DNA from: Agromyces atrinae
Lineage (GTDB): Bacteria > Actinomycetota > Actinomycetes > Actinomycetales > Microbacteriaceae
NCBI RefSeq assembly: GCF_013407835.1
Contig: NZ_JACCBI010000001.1
Coordinates: forward strand, 2,170,001-2,234,000
Direction of reading: 5' to 3'
DNA: 64,000 nucleotides
The notes below the pieces were generated by a model. It ran no database searches. It was given only the letters and a program-made list of their open reading frames with translations, and was not told the origin of the DNA. Both the position numbers and the translations under genes were made by a program. Numbering within the stretch: the stretch's first letter is position 1; each line of letters begins with the position of its first letter. Of the stretch, positions 10,801 to 18,284 are shown piece by piece.

Positions 10801-12020
10801 GCTACACGGGCGTCGCGACGGCGGGCTTCTCGGTCCACGACGCCGCGACCGGTGAGATGAAGGGCGACTTCCCCGACCCGAAGTACGGACAGAACCTCTA
10901 CGGCATCACCGTCGACGAGAAGAACCAGCGCGTCTTCGCCGCCAACCGCAACTTCCGTCAGGATGTTCCGGGCGACGGCCAGGCCCCGGCTGCGGTCACG
11001 ATGTCGACGCGTGTCGGCGCCGGCGTGCCGGTCGATCCGACGGATCCGACGGACCCCACGGAGCCCACGGACCCCACGGACCCGACCGACCCGACGGACC
11101 CGACCGACCCGACGGACCCGACCGACCCGACGGACCCGACCGACCCGGGCACTCCTCCGATGGGTCTCGACTACACGGCGACGCCCCTCAGCGTCATCCC
11201 CTCGGCCCTCGCGGTCGAAGAGCTCGACGCCCGCCCCGTCGGATCGGTCGTCGACCCGGCGACCGGCCACGTGTTCGTCGCCAACGAGATGCGCCCCGCG
11301 CGCGTCTGGGAGATGGACCCGGCGACCGACACGATCGTGCGCGTCATCGACATGCCCGTGCCGAACGCGGCAGACGAGGGGCTCCGCGATGTCGCCCTCG
11401 ATGCCGAGAAGCGCGAGCTCTACGTCGCCTACGGTGCGTCGTGGTTCGTGCTGAACCTCGACGACTCGTCGCTCGTGCGTGGCCCGTTCGCCTTCCCGGC
11501 GAACGTGCGCGGCATGGATGTCGATGTCGCGGGCAACCGCGTCTTCGGAGCCGTGCGCGGCACCGGATTCGACGTGATGGATGCCGTCACGGGTGAGCGC
11601 ATCACGACCGTCGAGACGCCGGGCGAGAACTGGTCGTCGCACGGCATCGCCTACGACGCGGTCGCGAACCTCGTCTACGTGTCGAACGAGAACGGCGCGG
11701 GCACCGAGGGCCTCCGGGTCTACGACGGAACGACGTTCGAACTCGTGCGCACGCTCGCCGCCGTGGCACCCGACATGCGCTCGGTGGCGGTCGACCCCGT
11801 CGCCGGTCGCGTCTACATCGGTCACGCGTCGACGGTGTTCAACGCGAGCGGCGTGACGGTGCTGAACACCGCCGACCTCTCGCTCGTGACGCGTCTCTCG
11901 GCGCACGCGAACGGCAACAAGGTCTACGGCGTCTCGGTCGACTCCGAGAAGGGACGTGTCTACGTCTCGGCTCGCGACCGTCACCCGGTCGGCTTCGTGA
12001 TGCTGCAGCGTTCGAACTAG
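7824..12020 (+). CDS. Secreted metallophosphoesterase with three beta-propeller-like C-terminal domains
   Basis: This 1398-residue exported protein starts with a signal peptide ending AFAAG (about residue 39). A purple-acid-phosphatase N domain and a metallophosphoesterase domain follow, with motifs GDVQN, GGDFIDDANS, GNHEYE, FFHHPVF and GHDHAYGRG. After a Cys-containing linker come two nearly identical 288-residue YncE-like beta-propeller units (from residues 505 and 793), an Asp-Pro-Thr stalk, and a third, diverged propeller to the end. No sortase tail is present. ATG 7824 has GAAGGA ten bases upstream. GTG 7770, which overlaps the previous stop and has GGAGGGA five bases upstream, would add 18 residues and is a real alternative. 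The propellers probably bind a wall polymer or protein; the substrate is unknown. Confidence 0.88.
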   Translation: MTRTFFGRRSGRTLALGAVAALSAGLLLPLAGAPAAFAAGTSAEEQWTPTRIPERIALTPTSTPATSQKITWQTSASVTSPQAQFRTVTATPYTAATVVAAESSDTVSTDLGYGARFHTVLLDGLTADTTYQYRVGDGTNFSEWQHFTTATAGASDFSFIYLGDVQNGILSDSSRVMRAAFNDRPNADLVVQGGDFIDDANSHAQWGEAFAASDYVLGTKNILATPGNHEYESGLSDYWRTQFDFPANGPVAGDPSTVAGQTATAEIAAALAGTVYSTDYQGVRFISLNSNLSDPASLGVQTAWLEKQLADNPQKWTVVFFHHPVFSLDEGRNNLGIRLAWLPVFEKYGVDLVLQGHDHAYGRGNTDAAEAGNPEWWNPELNYDGPVYVGSSVGTKFYQPGPRHWNENDAHLRRLVTSTQMYQVIDLSGDTLRFEARSADGVYVDGFTITKNDAGKAVTDDQAPQEIDPGTPSPCLGCEPGGPEEPEPPVDPIGSVAYEHVKELDSVNPSNAALPAGVTFSESRDLLYLGDQNGRKIFEIDPDTDTVLREMSLPENIRDLGIDDERELLYVGQQNRNWVVVSIADESFGEIVRGPFPFIESNRSIDVDPERGFVYGAVPSRGVEVLNAETGESIGVINGTADAYYVAADPENGLVATTYFHDIADKTNVQAFDVDNGFAQTWAITTRANPRQLDFDGANGLVYVGYTGVQTAGFSVHDSRTGEELGDFADPKYGQNLYGITVDEEKQRVFGANRNFRQDVPGDGQAASAVTVSQRVLEPGAETFDYTPSGDLDSVNPGNAALPAGVAFDNTSGLLYLGDQNGRKIFEIDPDTDTVLRETSLPENIRDIGIDEAGELLYVGQQNRNWVVVSIADATFGQIVRGPFPFIESNRSIDVDPKLGYVYGAVPSRGVEVLDAVTGESIGVVNNTAGAYYVAADEVNGRVGVAHFNDVPDVTNVEVFSAASGFSRLWAIPTRANPRQLDFDSTHGLVYVGYTGVATAGFSVHDAATGEMKGDFPDPKYGQNLYGITVDEKNQRVFAANRNFRQDVPGDGQAPAAVTMSTRVGAGVPVDPTDPTDPTEPTDPTDPTDPTDPTDPTDPTDPTDPTDPGTPPMGLDYTATPLSVIPSALAVEELDARPVGSVVDPATGHVFVANEMRPARVWEMDPATDTIVRVIDMPVPNAADEGLRDVALDAEKRELYVAYGASWFVLNLDDSSLVRGPFAFPANVRGMDVDVAGNRVFGAVRGTGFDVMDAVTGERITTVETPGENWSSHGIAYDAVANLVYVSNENGAGTEGLRVYDGTTFELVRTLAAVAPDMRSVAVDPVAGRVYIGHASTVFNASGVTVLNTADLSLVTRLSAHANGNKVYGVSVDSEKGRVYVSARDRHPVGFVMLQRSN
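9336..11014 (+). repeat. In-gene tandem duplication of an 864-bp propeller unit
   Basis: Unit 1 (9336-10199) and unit 2 (10200-11014) encode nearly the same sequence. Shared blocks include LYLGDQNGRKIFEIDPDTDT, QQNRNWVVVSIAD and KYGQNLYGITVDE. The high identity at DNA level implies a recent duplication or ongoing gene conversion. Confidence 0.9.
11032..11151 (+). repeat. Asp-Pro-Thr stalk, short tandem DNA repeat
   Basis: About 120 bases of 9-bp units (variants of GACCCGACC / GACGGACCC) encode repeated Pro-Thr-Asp. This forms an extended spacer between the second and third propellers and is prone to slippage. Confidence 0.85.
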
Positions 12021-12035
12021 TCATCCGCTCCACCC

Positions 12036-12083
12036 GAGGGGGTCCGTGCGCACGCGCGGGCCCCCTCTCTTCTCTTCTGTCTG
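12036..12083 (+). terminator. Rho-independent-type terminator after the phosphoesterase gene
   Basis: The stem GAGGGGGTCC (12036-12045) pairs with GGGCCCCCTC (12058-12067), with one G-T pair and a 12-base loop. A pyrimidine tract TCTTCTCTTCTGTC follows. It begins 16 bases after the stop codon. Confidence 0.75.
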
Positions 12084-12206
12084 GGCGTCACGACACGCTG
12101 GCTAAAACAGGTTTAGCCAGCGTGTCGTGACGCCGAAACCCTTCCGTCTCGGCGTCACGTTTGTGCTGTTCGGTGCGCGCGAGCAGCACATTCGTGACGC
12201 CGAGAC
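12079..12206. repeat. A+B hairpin module pair, locus 2
   Basis: Module A spans about 12079-12139, with the stem extended to CGCTGGCTAAA/TTTAGCCAGCG. Module B spans 12146-12206. B shows the family clearly: 14 perfect outer pairs, then TTTGTGCTGTTC facing GAGCAGCACATT. It lies between the phosphoesterase terminator and corA. Confidence 0.9.
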
Positions 12207-12288
12207 GTGGGGTGGGTGAGGCGAGCGGATGACGGAGTAGCATCGATCGGCCCCGGAACGCCGCGGCCGCGAACGAGGAGCGTGAACC

Positions 12289-13287
12289 ATGCCCGTCATC
12301 GACATCGGCGTGTACGTCGCCGGCACCCGCATCCAGGACCCGACGAGCCTCGACGAGACCTTCGAGGTCATGCAGGCCTGCGGCGGAATCGCCTGGATCG
12401 GCCTCTACCGTCCGTCGCCCGACGAGATCCATGCCGTCGCCGACGAATTCGACCTGCATCCGCTCGCTGTCGAAGACGCCCTCACCGGACACCAGCGCTC
12501 GAAGCTCGAACGTTACGGCGACACGCTCTTCGCCGTGCTGCGCCCCGCCCGCTACCTCGACGCCGACGAGACCGTCGAGTTCGGCGAAGTGCACGTCTTC
12601 ATCGGCACCGACTTCGTCGTGACCATCCGGCACGCCGAGTCGCCCGATCTGGCCCGAGTGCGCCGCCGCCTCGAAGACTCGCCCGAGCTGCTCGCGAAGG
12701 GTCCGGAGGCGATCTTCTACGCCATCCTCGACGAGGTCGTCGACGAGTACGCACCCGTCGCGGCGGGCATCGAGAACGACATCGACGAGATCGAGGACCA
12801 GCTCTTCGGCGACGCGGGCGACGACCTCTCGCGCCGCATCTACGAGCTCTCGCGCGAGGTCATCAACCTGCAGCGCGCGGTGCATCCGCTGCGCACGATG
12901 CTCGAGGCGCTGCAGAGCGGGTTCGAGAAGTACGACGTCGACCTCGAGCTGCGGCGGTCTCTCCGCGACGTGCTCGACCACGCGATCCGAGTCGGCGAGC
13001 GCGTCGACTCGTTCCGCGCCCTCCTCGAGAACGCGCTCACCGTGCACTCGACCCTCGTGACGCAGCGCCAGACCGAGACGGCGCTCGCCCAGAACGAAGA
13101 GGTCAAGAAGATCTCGAGCTGGGCGGCCATCCTCTTCGCCCCGACGCTCGTCGGCACGATCTACGGCATGAACTTCGAGAACATGCCCGAGCTCTCATGG
13201 GAGTTCGGCTACCCCCTCGCGATCGGCGCGATGGTGCTCATGGGCGTCGGCCTCTACGCGGTCTTCAAGCGCCGCAAGTGGCTCTGA
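12289..13287 (+). CDS. corA: CorA-family divalent metal ion channel
   Basis: This 332-residue protein has the CorA layout: an alpha/beta cytoplasmic funnel, long acidic and coiled helices (IENDIDEIEDQLFG), and two C-terminal membrane helices joined by the pore signature YGMNFENMPEL, where GMN is the selectivity motif. It ends in the basic tail FKRRKWL. As a homopentamer it should conduct Mg2+ (or Co2+/Ni2+) inward. The ATG has GAGGAG nine bases upstream. Module pairs of the A/B repeat flank it on both sides, so it is probably transcribed alone. Confidence 0.93.
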   Translation: MPVIDIGVYVAGTRIQDPTSLDETFEVMQACGGIAWIGLYRPSPDEIHAVADEFDLHPLAVEDALTGHQRSKLERYGDTLFAVLRPARYLDADETVEFGEVHVFIGTDFVVTIRHAESPDLARVRRRLEDSPELLAKGPEAIFYAILDEVVDEYAPVAAGIENDIDEIEDQLFGDAGDDLSRRIYELSREVINLQRAVHPLRTMLEALQSGFEKYDVDLELRRSLRDVLDHAIRVGERVDSFRALLENALTVHSTLVTQRQTETALAQNEEVKKISSWAAILFAPTLVGTIYGMNFENMPELSWEFGYPLAIGAMVLMGVGLYAVFKRRKWL

Positions 13288-13303
13288 CCCCCTCACCCCC
13301 CTC

Positions 13304-13431
13304 GTCTCGGCGTCACGACACGCTGGCTCAACCCGGTGTGGCCAGCGTGTCGTGACGCCGAAACCCTGGAGTCTCGGCGTCACGTTGGTGCTGTTCGGCG
13401 CGCGCGAACAGCACATTCGTGACGCCGAGAC
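13304..13431. repeat. A+B hairpin module pair, locus 3
   Basis: Module A (13304-13363) and module B (13371-13431) occupy the gap between the convergent corA and LLM oxidoreductase genes. They could act as a two-way terminator there. Confidence 0.9.
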
Positions 13432-13474
13432 CGTGGGGTGGGGGTGGGGTGGGGCGGGATGACGCGCGCGGGGG

Positions 13475-14392
13475 CTACGCGAAGGCGGGGAGCACCTCGG
13501 CGGCGATGAGCTCGAGGTGGTCGAGGTCGTGCAGGTCCATGATCTGCACGTACAGAGTGTCGACACCGTCGTCGGCGAGACGCCCGATCGTGTCGATGAC
13601 CTGCTGCGGGGTTCCGCCGAGCGAGTTCTCGCGGAACGTCTCGGGCTCGCGGCCGATCGCTCGCACGCGGCGGGCGTACTCCGCGTCATCCGCCCCGACC
13701 GCGGTCGTGAGGGCCGACGAATAGTGGAGCGACTCGGGGTCGCGACCGATCTCGTCGCACGCGGCGCGCACGCGATCGAAGGCGGGCTTCGGGTCGAGCG
13801 TGAAGCCGATGTTGAACTCGCTCGCGAAGCGTGCGGCGACGCGCGGCGTGCGCTTCGGTCCGCCACCGCCGACGACGACGGGCACGGGCGACTGCACGGG
13901 CTTCGGCAGGGCCGGCGAGTCGACGAGCGTGTAGTGCTCGCCCGCGAACGAGTACCGCTCGCCGACAGGCGTCGACCAGAGGCCGGTGATGACCTCGAGC
14001 TGCTCCTCGAGGATGCCGAAGCGCTTCTCGGGGAACGGGATGCCGTACGCCGCGTGCTCCTCGGCGAACCAGCCCGTGCCGAGTCCGAGTTCGGCACGGC
14101 CGCCCGACATCGCATCGACCTGCGCGACCTGGATCGCGAGCAGGCCCGGGTGACGGAACGTCGCCGAGCTCACGAGCGTGCCGAGGCGGATCGTCGACGT
14201 CTCACGCGCGATCGCGCCGAGCGTGACCCACGAGTCGGTCGGGCCGGGCAGCCCGTCGCCCTCGCCCATCGAGAGGAAGTGGTCGGAGCGGAAGAACGCG
14301 TCGAAGCCGAGGCGTTCGGCCGTCTGCGCGACGACGACCTGATCGTCGTAGCTCGCGCCCTGCTGGGGTTCGGTGAAGATCCGGAATCGCAT
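13475..14392 (-). CDS. LLM-class F420-dependent oxidoreductase
   Basis: The 305-residue protein has a luciferase-like TIM barrel. It includes the N-terminal FRIFTEPQQ strand, SDHFLSMG, VSSATFRHPGLLAIQVAQVD and the cofactor-site segment LGLGTGWFAEEHAAYG, all typical of the TIGR03560-like F420 group. It should transfer hydride with coenzyme F420; the substrate is unknown. It sits 12 bases after the methyltransferase stop, in the same minus-strand operon, with no obvious functional link. F420 use is inferred from the family and is common in Actinobacteria. Confidence 0.88.
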   Translation of the reverse strand: MRFRIFTEPQQGASYDDQVVVAQTAERLGFDAFFRSDHFLSMGEGDGLPGPTDSWVTLGAIARETSTIRLGTLVSSATFRHPGLLAIQVAQVDAMSGGRAELGLGTGWFAEEHAAYGIPFPEKRFGILEEQLEVITGLWSTPVGERYSFAGEHYTLVDSPALPKPVQSPVPVVVGGGGPKRTPRVAARFASEFNIGFTLDPKPAFDRVRAACDEIGRDPESLHYSSALTTAVGADDAEYARRVRAIGREPETFRENSLGGTPQQVIDTIGRLADDGVDTLYVQIMDLHDLDHLELIAAEVLPAFA

Positions 14393-14404
14393 GATTCGAG
14401 TCTG

Positions 14405-15361
14405 TCAGAGAGCGCGAACGGTCGATTCGACGGGGTCTTCGCGCGAAACACCCCGAGCGATCGACCTTTCGGCGATGGAGGGGGCGGCGACGGATGACGC
14501 GGGCGACGCGACCTCGACACCCGGAACCTCGAACTCGATGCCCGGGATGCCGTCGAACCGCGCCTTCATGACCGCGATCGCCTCGGGGTTCTGGTCGACG
14601 AGCACGAACCGGCGGCCGAGCGCCGCGGCGACCGCACCCGTCGTGCCGGAGCCCGCGAAGAAGTCGAGCACCCAATCACCTTCGCGACTCGACGCCTGGA
14701 TGATGCGCCGGAGGATCCCCTCGGGCTTCTGCGTCGGGTACCCCGTCTTCTCGCGGCCTGTCGGCGACACGATCGTGTGCCACCAGACATCCGTCGGCAG
14801 TTTGCCGAGTTCGGCCTTCTCGGGCGTGACGAGTCCGGGCGCCATGTACGGCTCGCGGTCGACGGCCGTCGAGTCGAAGTGGTAGCCGGTCGGGTTCTTC
14901 ACGTACACGAGGATCGTGTCGTGCTTCGTCGGCCACCGCTTCTTCGTGCGGGCTCCGTAGTCGTACGCCCAGATGATCTCGTTGAGGAACGACTCCCGTC
15001 CGAAGAGCGCGTCGAGCAGCACCTTCGCGTAGTGCGCCTCACGGTAGTCGAGGTGCAGGTACAGGGTGCCGTCGTCGGCGAGCAGGCGCCACGCCTCGAC
15101 GAGTCGCGGCTCGAGGAAGCCCCAGTAGTCGTCGAAGCGGTCGTCGTAGCGCAGCAGATCACCGCGGATGCGCTCGTAGCGCTGCCCCTTGAAACCGGTG
15201 ATCGGCCCCGTCTCGGAGCGCACGCTCTTGCTCGACGCACGCACCTGCTGGCGGCCCGTGTTGAACGGTGGGTCGAGGTAGACGATGGTGAACGAACCGT
15301 CGGCGAGGGTCGGCAGCACCGACAGGTTGTCGGCATGGATGACGCGGCCGGGCGCGCTCAC
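14405..15361 (-). CDS. Orphan N6-adenine DNA methyltransferase (beta class)
   Basis: The 318-residue protein has the catalytic motif IV DPPF (residues 30-33) before the S-adenosylmethionine motif FAGSGT (235-240). That order and motif mark the beta class, and DPPF is typical of adenine-N6 methylation. RRWPTKHDTILVYVK and TQKPEGILRRI are family segments. The C-terminal 50 residues are low-complexity and probably unstructured. The GTG start overlaps the upstream gene's TGA. No restriction endonuclease gene is adjacent, so it may be a regulatory or solitary methylase. The target sequence cannot be read. Confidence 0.9.
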   Translation of the reverse strand: MSAPGRVIHADNLSVLPTLADGSFTIVYLDPPFNTGRQQVRASSKSVRSETGPITGFKGQRYERIRGDLLRYDDRFDDYWGFLEPRLVEAWRLLADDGTLYLHLDYREAHYAKVLLDALFGRESFLNEIIWAYDYGARTKKRWPTKHDTILVYVKNPTGYHFDSTAVDREPYMAPGLVTPEKAELGKLPTDVWWHTIVSPTGREKTGYPTQKPEGILRRIIQASSREGDWVLDFFAGSGTTGAVAAALGRRFVLVDQNPEAIAVMKARFDGIPGIEFEVPGVEVASPASSVAAPSIAERSIARGVSREDPVESTVRAL

Positions 15362-15765
15362 TCGAGATCGAGACGGATGCGTCCGTCGAAGCGGGCGGCC
15401 GCCGGGGTCGAACCGGACTCACGAGGCGCGGCGACGGGAACACGTCGCATCGACGGCACCTTCACGGGGTCGGCGACGGGCTCGGGAAGAGCGTCGTCCG
15501 AGACATCCGTCGTGTCGGCGAAGGCGATGCCTTTGTCGCCGTCGCCCGGGAGCGGTGCCGGGGCGGGCAGCAGGGTCTGCCGGTCGAGCTCGACCTGCGC
15601 CTCGTGCTTGCGCGGCGCGAAGACCTCATCGCCGATGAGGAGCGCGCCGCCGCCTCCTCCGCCTCGGCGGGTCTTGTCGGAGAAGTCGACCCAGCCGCGG
15701 TTCACCGCGAGCGCGATCGCCACGACGACGATCGCGGCGATGCCGAGCCAGATCCACCAGTCCAC
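15358..15765 (-). CDS. Small single-pass membrane protein, function unknown
   Basis: This 135-residue protein begins with an N-terminal membrane helix (DWWIWLGIAAIVVVAIALAV). A short basic stretch, a six-glycine linker and an acidic, Pro/Ala-rich tail that is probably disordered follow. GTG at 15765 puts the helix at the N-terminus, as expected for an N-in or secreted-out anchor. ATG at 15813 would add 16 polar residues and is less likely. It overlaps the methyltransferase start (GTGA), so the two are co-translated. I do not recognise a family. Confidence 0.75.
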   Translation of the reverse strand: MDWWIWLGIAAIVVVAIALAVNRGWVDFSDKTRRGGGGGGALLIGDEVFAPRKHEAQVELDRQTLLPAPAPLPGDGDKGIAFADTTDVSDDALPEPVADPVKVPSMRRVPVAAPRESGSTPAAARFDGRIRLDLE

Positions 15766-15840
15766 CCGGCAGATTCTACCGGGGCGGCGAGACGGGTCGG
15801 CCGACGGCGTCATACGAACGCATCGCGGCCGTCGTTGCGT

Positions 15841-15908
15841 CGAGTGTCGCCGTTTGTGTCGAGTGTCGCCGGTCTAGTGGCGAGACTCGACACAAACGGC
15901 GACACTCG
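15841..15908. repeat. Perfect 24-bp inverted repeat
   Basis: Arms 15841-15864 and 15885-15908 are perfectly complementary, starting CGAGTGTCGCCGTTTGTGTC, with a 20-base centre. It lies between lplA and the small membrane protein gene, both on the minus strand. It is unlike the A/B modules and no second copy was seen here. Confidence 0.9.
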
Positions 15909-15934
15909 GCGACGGGGCCGGGGCCGGGCCGGCG

Positions 15935-16984
15935 TCAGGGAACGCGGTTCGTCCACTCGGGGGTCGAGAACTTCGTCGCGATGAGCTCTTCGGCGGCGGC
16001 ACGCTCCTCGTCGGTGACGCGGCCGGGTGTGGCGTTGTGGAGCTTGGTGAAGGTCGCGGCGAGGCTGTCGATGATGGCCTCTCGGCTGAGGCCCGTCTGC
16101 GAGCGCAGCGGGTCGACGCGCTTGGCCGCGCTCGCGATGCCCTTGTCGGAGAGCTTCTCGCGGCCGATGCGCAGCACCTCGAGCATCGTCTGGTTGTCCA
16201 TGTCGTAGGCCATCGTGACGTGGTGCAGCACGCCGCCCGAGCCGAGGCGCTTCTGCGCGGCGCCGCCGATCTTGCCCTGCGGGCTCGCGATGTCGTTGAG
16301 CGGCTGGTACGTCGCGTCGATGCCAAGAGCGCGGAGGCCCTGCAGCACCCAGTCGTCGAGGAACGCGTACGAGTCGGCGAAGCTCAGGCCCTGCACGAGC
16401 TCGGCGGGAACGTAGAGCGAGTAGGTGACGGCGCTGCCCTTCGCGACCATCATCGCGCCGCCGCCCGAGATGCGGCGCACGACCTGGAAGCCGTGCTTCG
16501 CGGCGCCCTCGGGGTCGACCTCGTTCTTGATCGACTGGAAGCTGCCGATGATGACGGCCGAGTCGGCCCACTCCCAGAAGCGCAGCGTGGGCTTCCGCGC
16601 GCCCTCGCCGACACGCGTCGCGAGAACCTCGTCGAGTGCGAGGTGCATGAGGGGCGATTCGGCGGGCTCGTGGATGACCTCCCACTCGAAGTCATCCCAC
16701 CCGCGGGCCTCGGTGAGCGCGCGGCGCACGGTCACGGCGACGGCGTCGGCCGAGAAGCCGAGCAGCACCGTTCCGGCGGGAAGGGCCTCGGTCACGGCCT
16801 TCGAGATCGTCTTCGCGTCGGTCGCCGCGGGCAGCCCGTTGATCGCGCCGTTGATCGCGTCGAGCGCCTCGTCGGGTTCGAGGAAGAAGTCGCCCGCGAC
16901 ACGCGCGTTCGCGATCACTCCGTCGACCACGTCGACATCGACGACGACGAGCTTGCCGCCCGGGACCTTGTATTCACCGTGCAT
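15935..16984 (-). CDS. lplA: Lipoate-protein ligase with N-terminal accessory domain
   Basis: The 349-residue protein activates lipoate with ATP and attaches it to lysines of E2 and GcvH proteins. Residues 1-90 resemble the lipoate-ligase accessory domain (GEYKVPGGKLVVVDVDV). The catalytic BPL/LplA domain follows, with RRISGGGAMMVAKGSAVTYS and the nucleotide-site lysine motif GKIGGAAQKR. In E. coli LplA the accessory domain is at the C-terminus, so the order here is swapped. The ATG at 16984 is the only good start. It is a single gene, bounded by repeat regions on both sides. Confidence 0.88.
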   Translation of the reverse strand: MHGEYKVPGGKLVVVDVDVVDGVIANARVAGDFFLEPDEALDAINGAINGLPAATDAKTISKAVTEALPAGTVLLGFSADAVAVTVRRALTEARGWDDFEWEVIHEPAESPLMHLALDEVLATRVGEGARKPTLRFWEWADSAVIIGSFQSIKNEVDPEGAAKHGFQVVRRISGGGAMMVAKGSAVTYSLYVPAELVQGLSFADSYAFLDDWVLQGLRALGIDATYQPLNDIASPQGKIGGAAQKRLGSGGVLHHVTMAYDMDNQTMLEVLRIGREKLSDKGIASAAKRVDPLRSQTGLSREAIIDSLAATFTKLHNATPGRVTDEERAAAEELIATKFSTPEWTNRVP

Positions 16985-17033
16985 GCATCCAGCCTACGGC
17001 GGCCGCACCCGGGGTGGGGCGGATGTCGCGCGC

Positions 17034-17112
17034 ACCCGTCATCCGCCCGCCCCGCGCCCGTCATCCGCCCGCCCCGCGCCCGTCATCCGCCCGCCCCGCG
17101 CCCGTCATCCGC
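17034..17112. repeat. Four tandem copies of a 22-bp unit
   Basis: GTCATCC recurs at 17038, 17060, 17082 and 17104 inside the unit CGTCATCCGCCCGCCCCGCG. The rest of the 289-base gap 16985-17273 shows no ORF or RNA that I can recognise, apart from a run of nine or more G near 17208. Confidence 0.85.
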
Positions 17113-17273
17113 CGCCGTTGGTAGGGGATCGAGCGGAGTGTAGGGAAAATCCGGCCGCTCGCGCCTACTTTCGACCGAAAAGCCTACGGACGCATCGCGT
17201 GGGGCCGGGGGGGGGCGGGAACGAGGGCGCGGGAGCGAGGAGGCGGCAGCGCGCGGCCCCGCGCACGCACGGC

Positions 17274-18119
17274 TCAGCCGCGCGACGGCACCCGCGCGTC
17301 GAGCCACGCGAGCAGATCGGCGCGCACCTCGGCCTGGTTCGTCTCGTTGAAGATCTCGTGGCGGGCATCCGCGTAGACGATGAGCGTGACGTCGGTGAGG
17401 TGCGAGCGCGACTCGAAGGAGCGCACGAGCTTGAGCGCCGACGCCTCGCCGCCGACCGTGTCGTCGTCGCCGACCATGATGAGCACGGGCACGTCGGGCA
17501 GGTCGCGCGCGGGGCGTCCGAGCAGGGCGAGCGCTCCCCCGATGCCGAAGAGCTTCGCGAGCGGCGTGAGGGTCGTGTACGGGTCGGCGACGAACGCCTC
17601 GGCGACCGCCGGGTCGCGCGAGAGCCACTCCGCGCCCGTCGTTCCGAGCGTCTTGTACTTGCGATTGAGGTCGCCCGAGTCGAGCGAGCCCGGCATCCGG
17701 TACGCGGTGCCCGACAGCACGACGGCCGAGTAGGCGAGCGGATGACGGTTGAGCAGGATCTGCGCGATGAACGAACCCCACGAGTGCCCGACGAGCACGA
17801 TCGGCAGGTCGGGGTTCTCGTCGCGGATGACGGTCGTGAACCTGTCGACGGCGTCGATCGCCGCGCGCATTCCGCCCGGCCCGGGCCGCCCCATCTTGGT
17901 GAGGTCGCCGCCGTGCTGCTCGAAGCCCGTCTGCCCGTGACCGCGGTGGTCGTCGGCCCACACCGAGAAACCGTCGGCGACGAGCGCATCGATCAGGGCG
18001 CCGTAGCGGCCGACGTGTTCGCCCACACCGTGCACGAGCTGCACGATCGCGCGCGGGTTCTCGGCCTCACGAACGATGTAGTGGATGCGGACCCCGTGGT
18101 CATCGATGAAAACCGGCAT
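17274..18119 (-). CDS. Alpha/beta hydrolase, monoacylglycerol-lipase-like
   Basis: The 281-residue cytoplasmic protein has the oxyanion-loop motif QLVHGVGEHVGRY, the nucleophile elbow GHSWGS, an acid residue in MVGDDDTVGG, and the catalytic His in ADARHEIFNE. This set is characteristic of the Serine aminopeptidase S33 / monoacylglycerol lipase family. ATG 18119 (MPVFIDDHG) is chosen because it has a GAGG site and starts at the family N-terminus. Longer in-frame starts run into the palindromic repeat upstream. The substrate is probably a lipid monoester; it could be another carboxylester. Confidence 0.85.
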   Translation of the reverse strand: MPVFIDDHGVRIHYIVREAENPRAIVQLVHGVGEHVGRYGALIDALVADGFSVWADDHRGHGQTGFEQHGGDLTKMGRPGPGGMRAAIDAVDRFTTVIRDENPDLPIVLVGHSWGSFIAQILLNRHPLAYSAVVLSGTAYRMPGSLDSGDLNRKYKTLGTTGAEWLSRDPAVAEAFVADPYTTLTPLAKLFGIGGALALLGRPARDLPDVPVLIMVGDDDTVGGEASALKLVRSFESRSHLTDVTLIVYADARHEIFNETNQAEVRADLLAWLDARVPSRG

Positions 18120-18173
18120 GCCGACATCCTCTACCCTCGGCGTCCCTCCCGCTTCCCGCCGCTCCTGCCGTGC

Positions 18174-18252
18174 GCAATTCAGGTCGGCAACCGTGTCGCG
18201 CCCCACTCTGCGCAGTCGCGACGCGCGACACGCCTGTGCGCACCTGAATTGC
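18174..18252. repeat. Nested inverted repeat
   Basis: The outer arms GCAATTCAGGT / ACCTGAATTGC (18174-18184, 18242-18252) are perfect. Inner arms CGTGTCGCG / CGCGACACG (18192-18200, 18224-18232) are also perfect. It sits in the gap between the transglutaminase stop and the lipase start on the minus strand. Confidence 0.85.
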
Positions 18253-18284
18253 GAACAGGGAAAGAGAGTGGGGAGGTGAGAGCG

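Noticed and set aside
16985..17273. Small gene or RNA in the gap between lplA and the lipase gene
   Set aside because: No ORF with a ribosome site and no recognisable RNA structure was found; only tandem repeats and a G run.
18120..18206. 29-residue N-terminal extension of the lipase-like gene
   Set aside because: It runs through the nested inverted repeat and lacks a ribosome site. ATG 18119 has one and fits the family.
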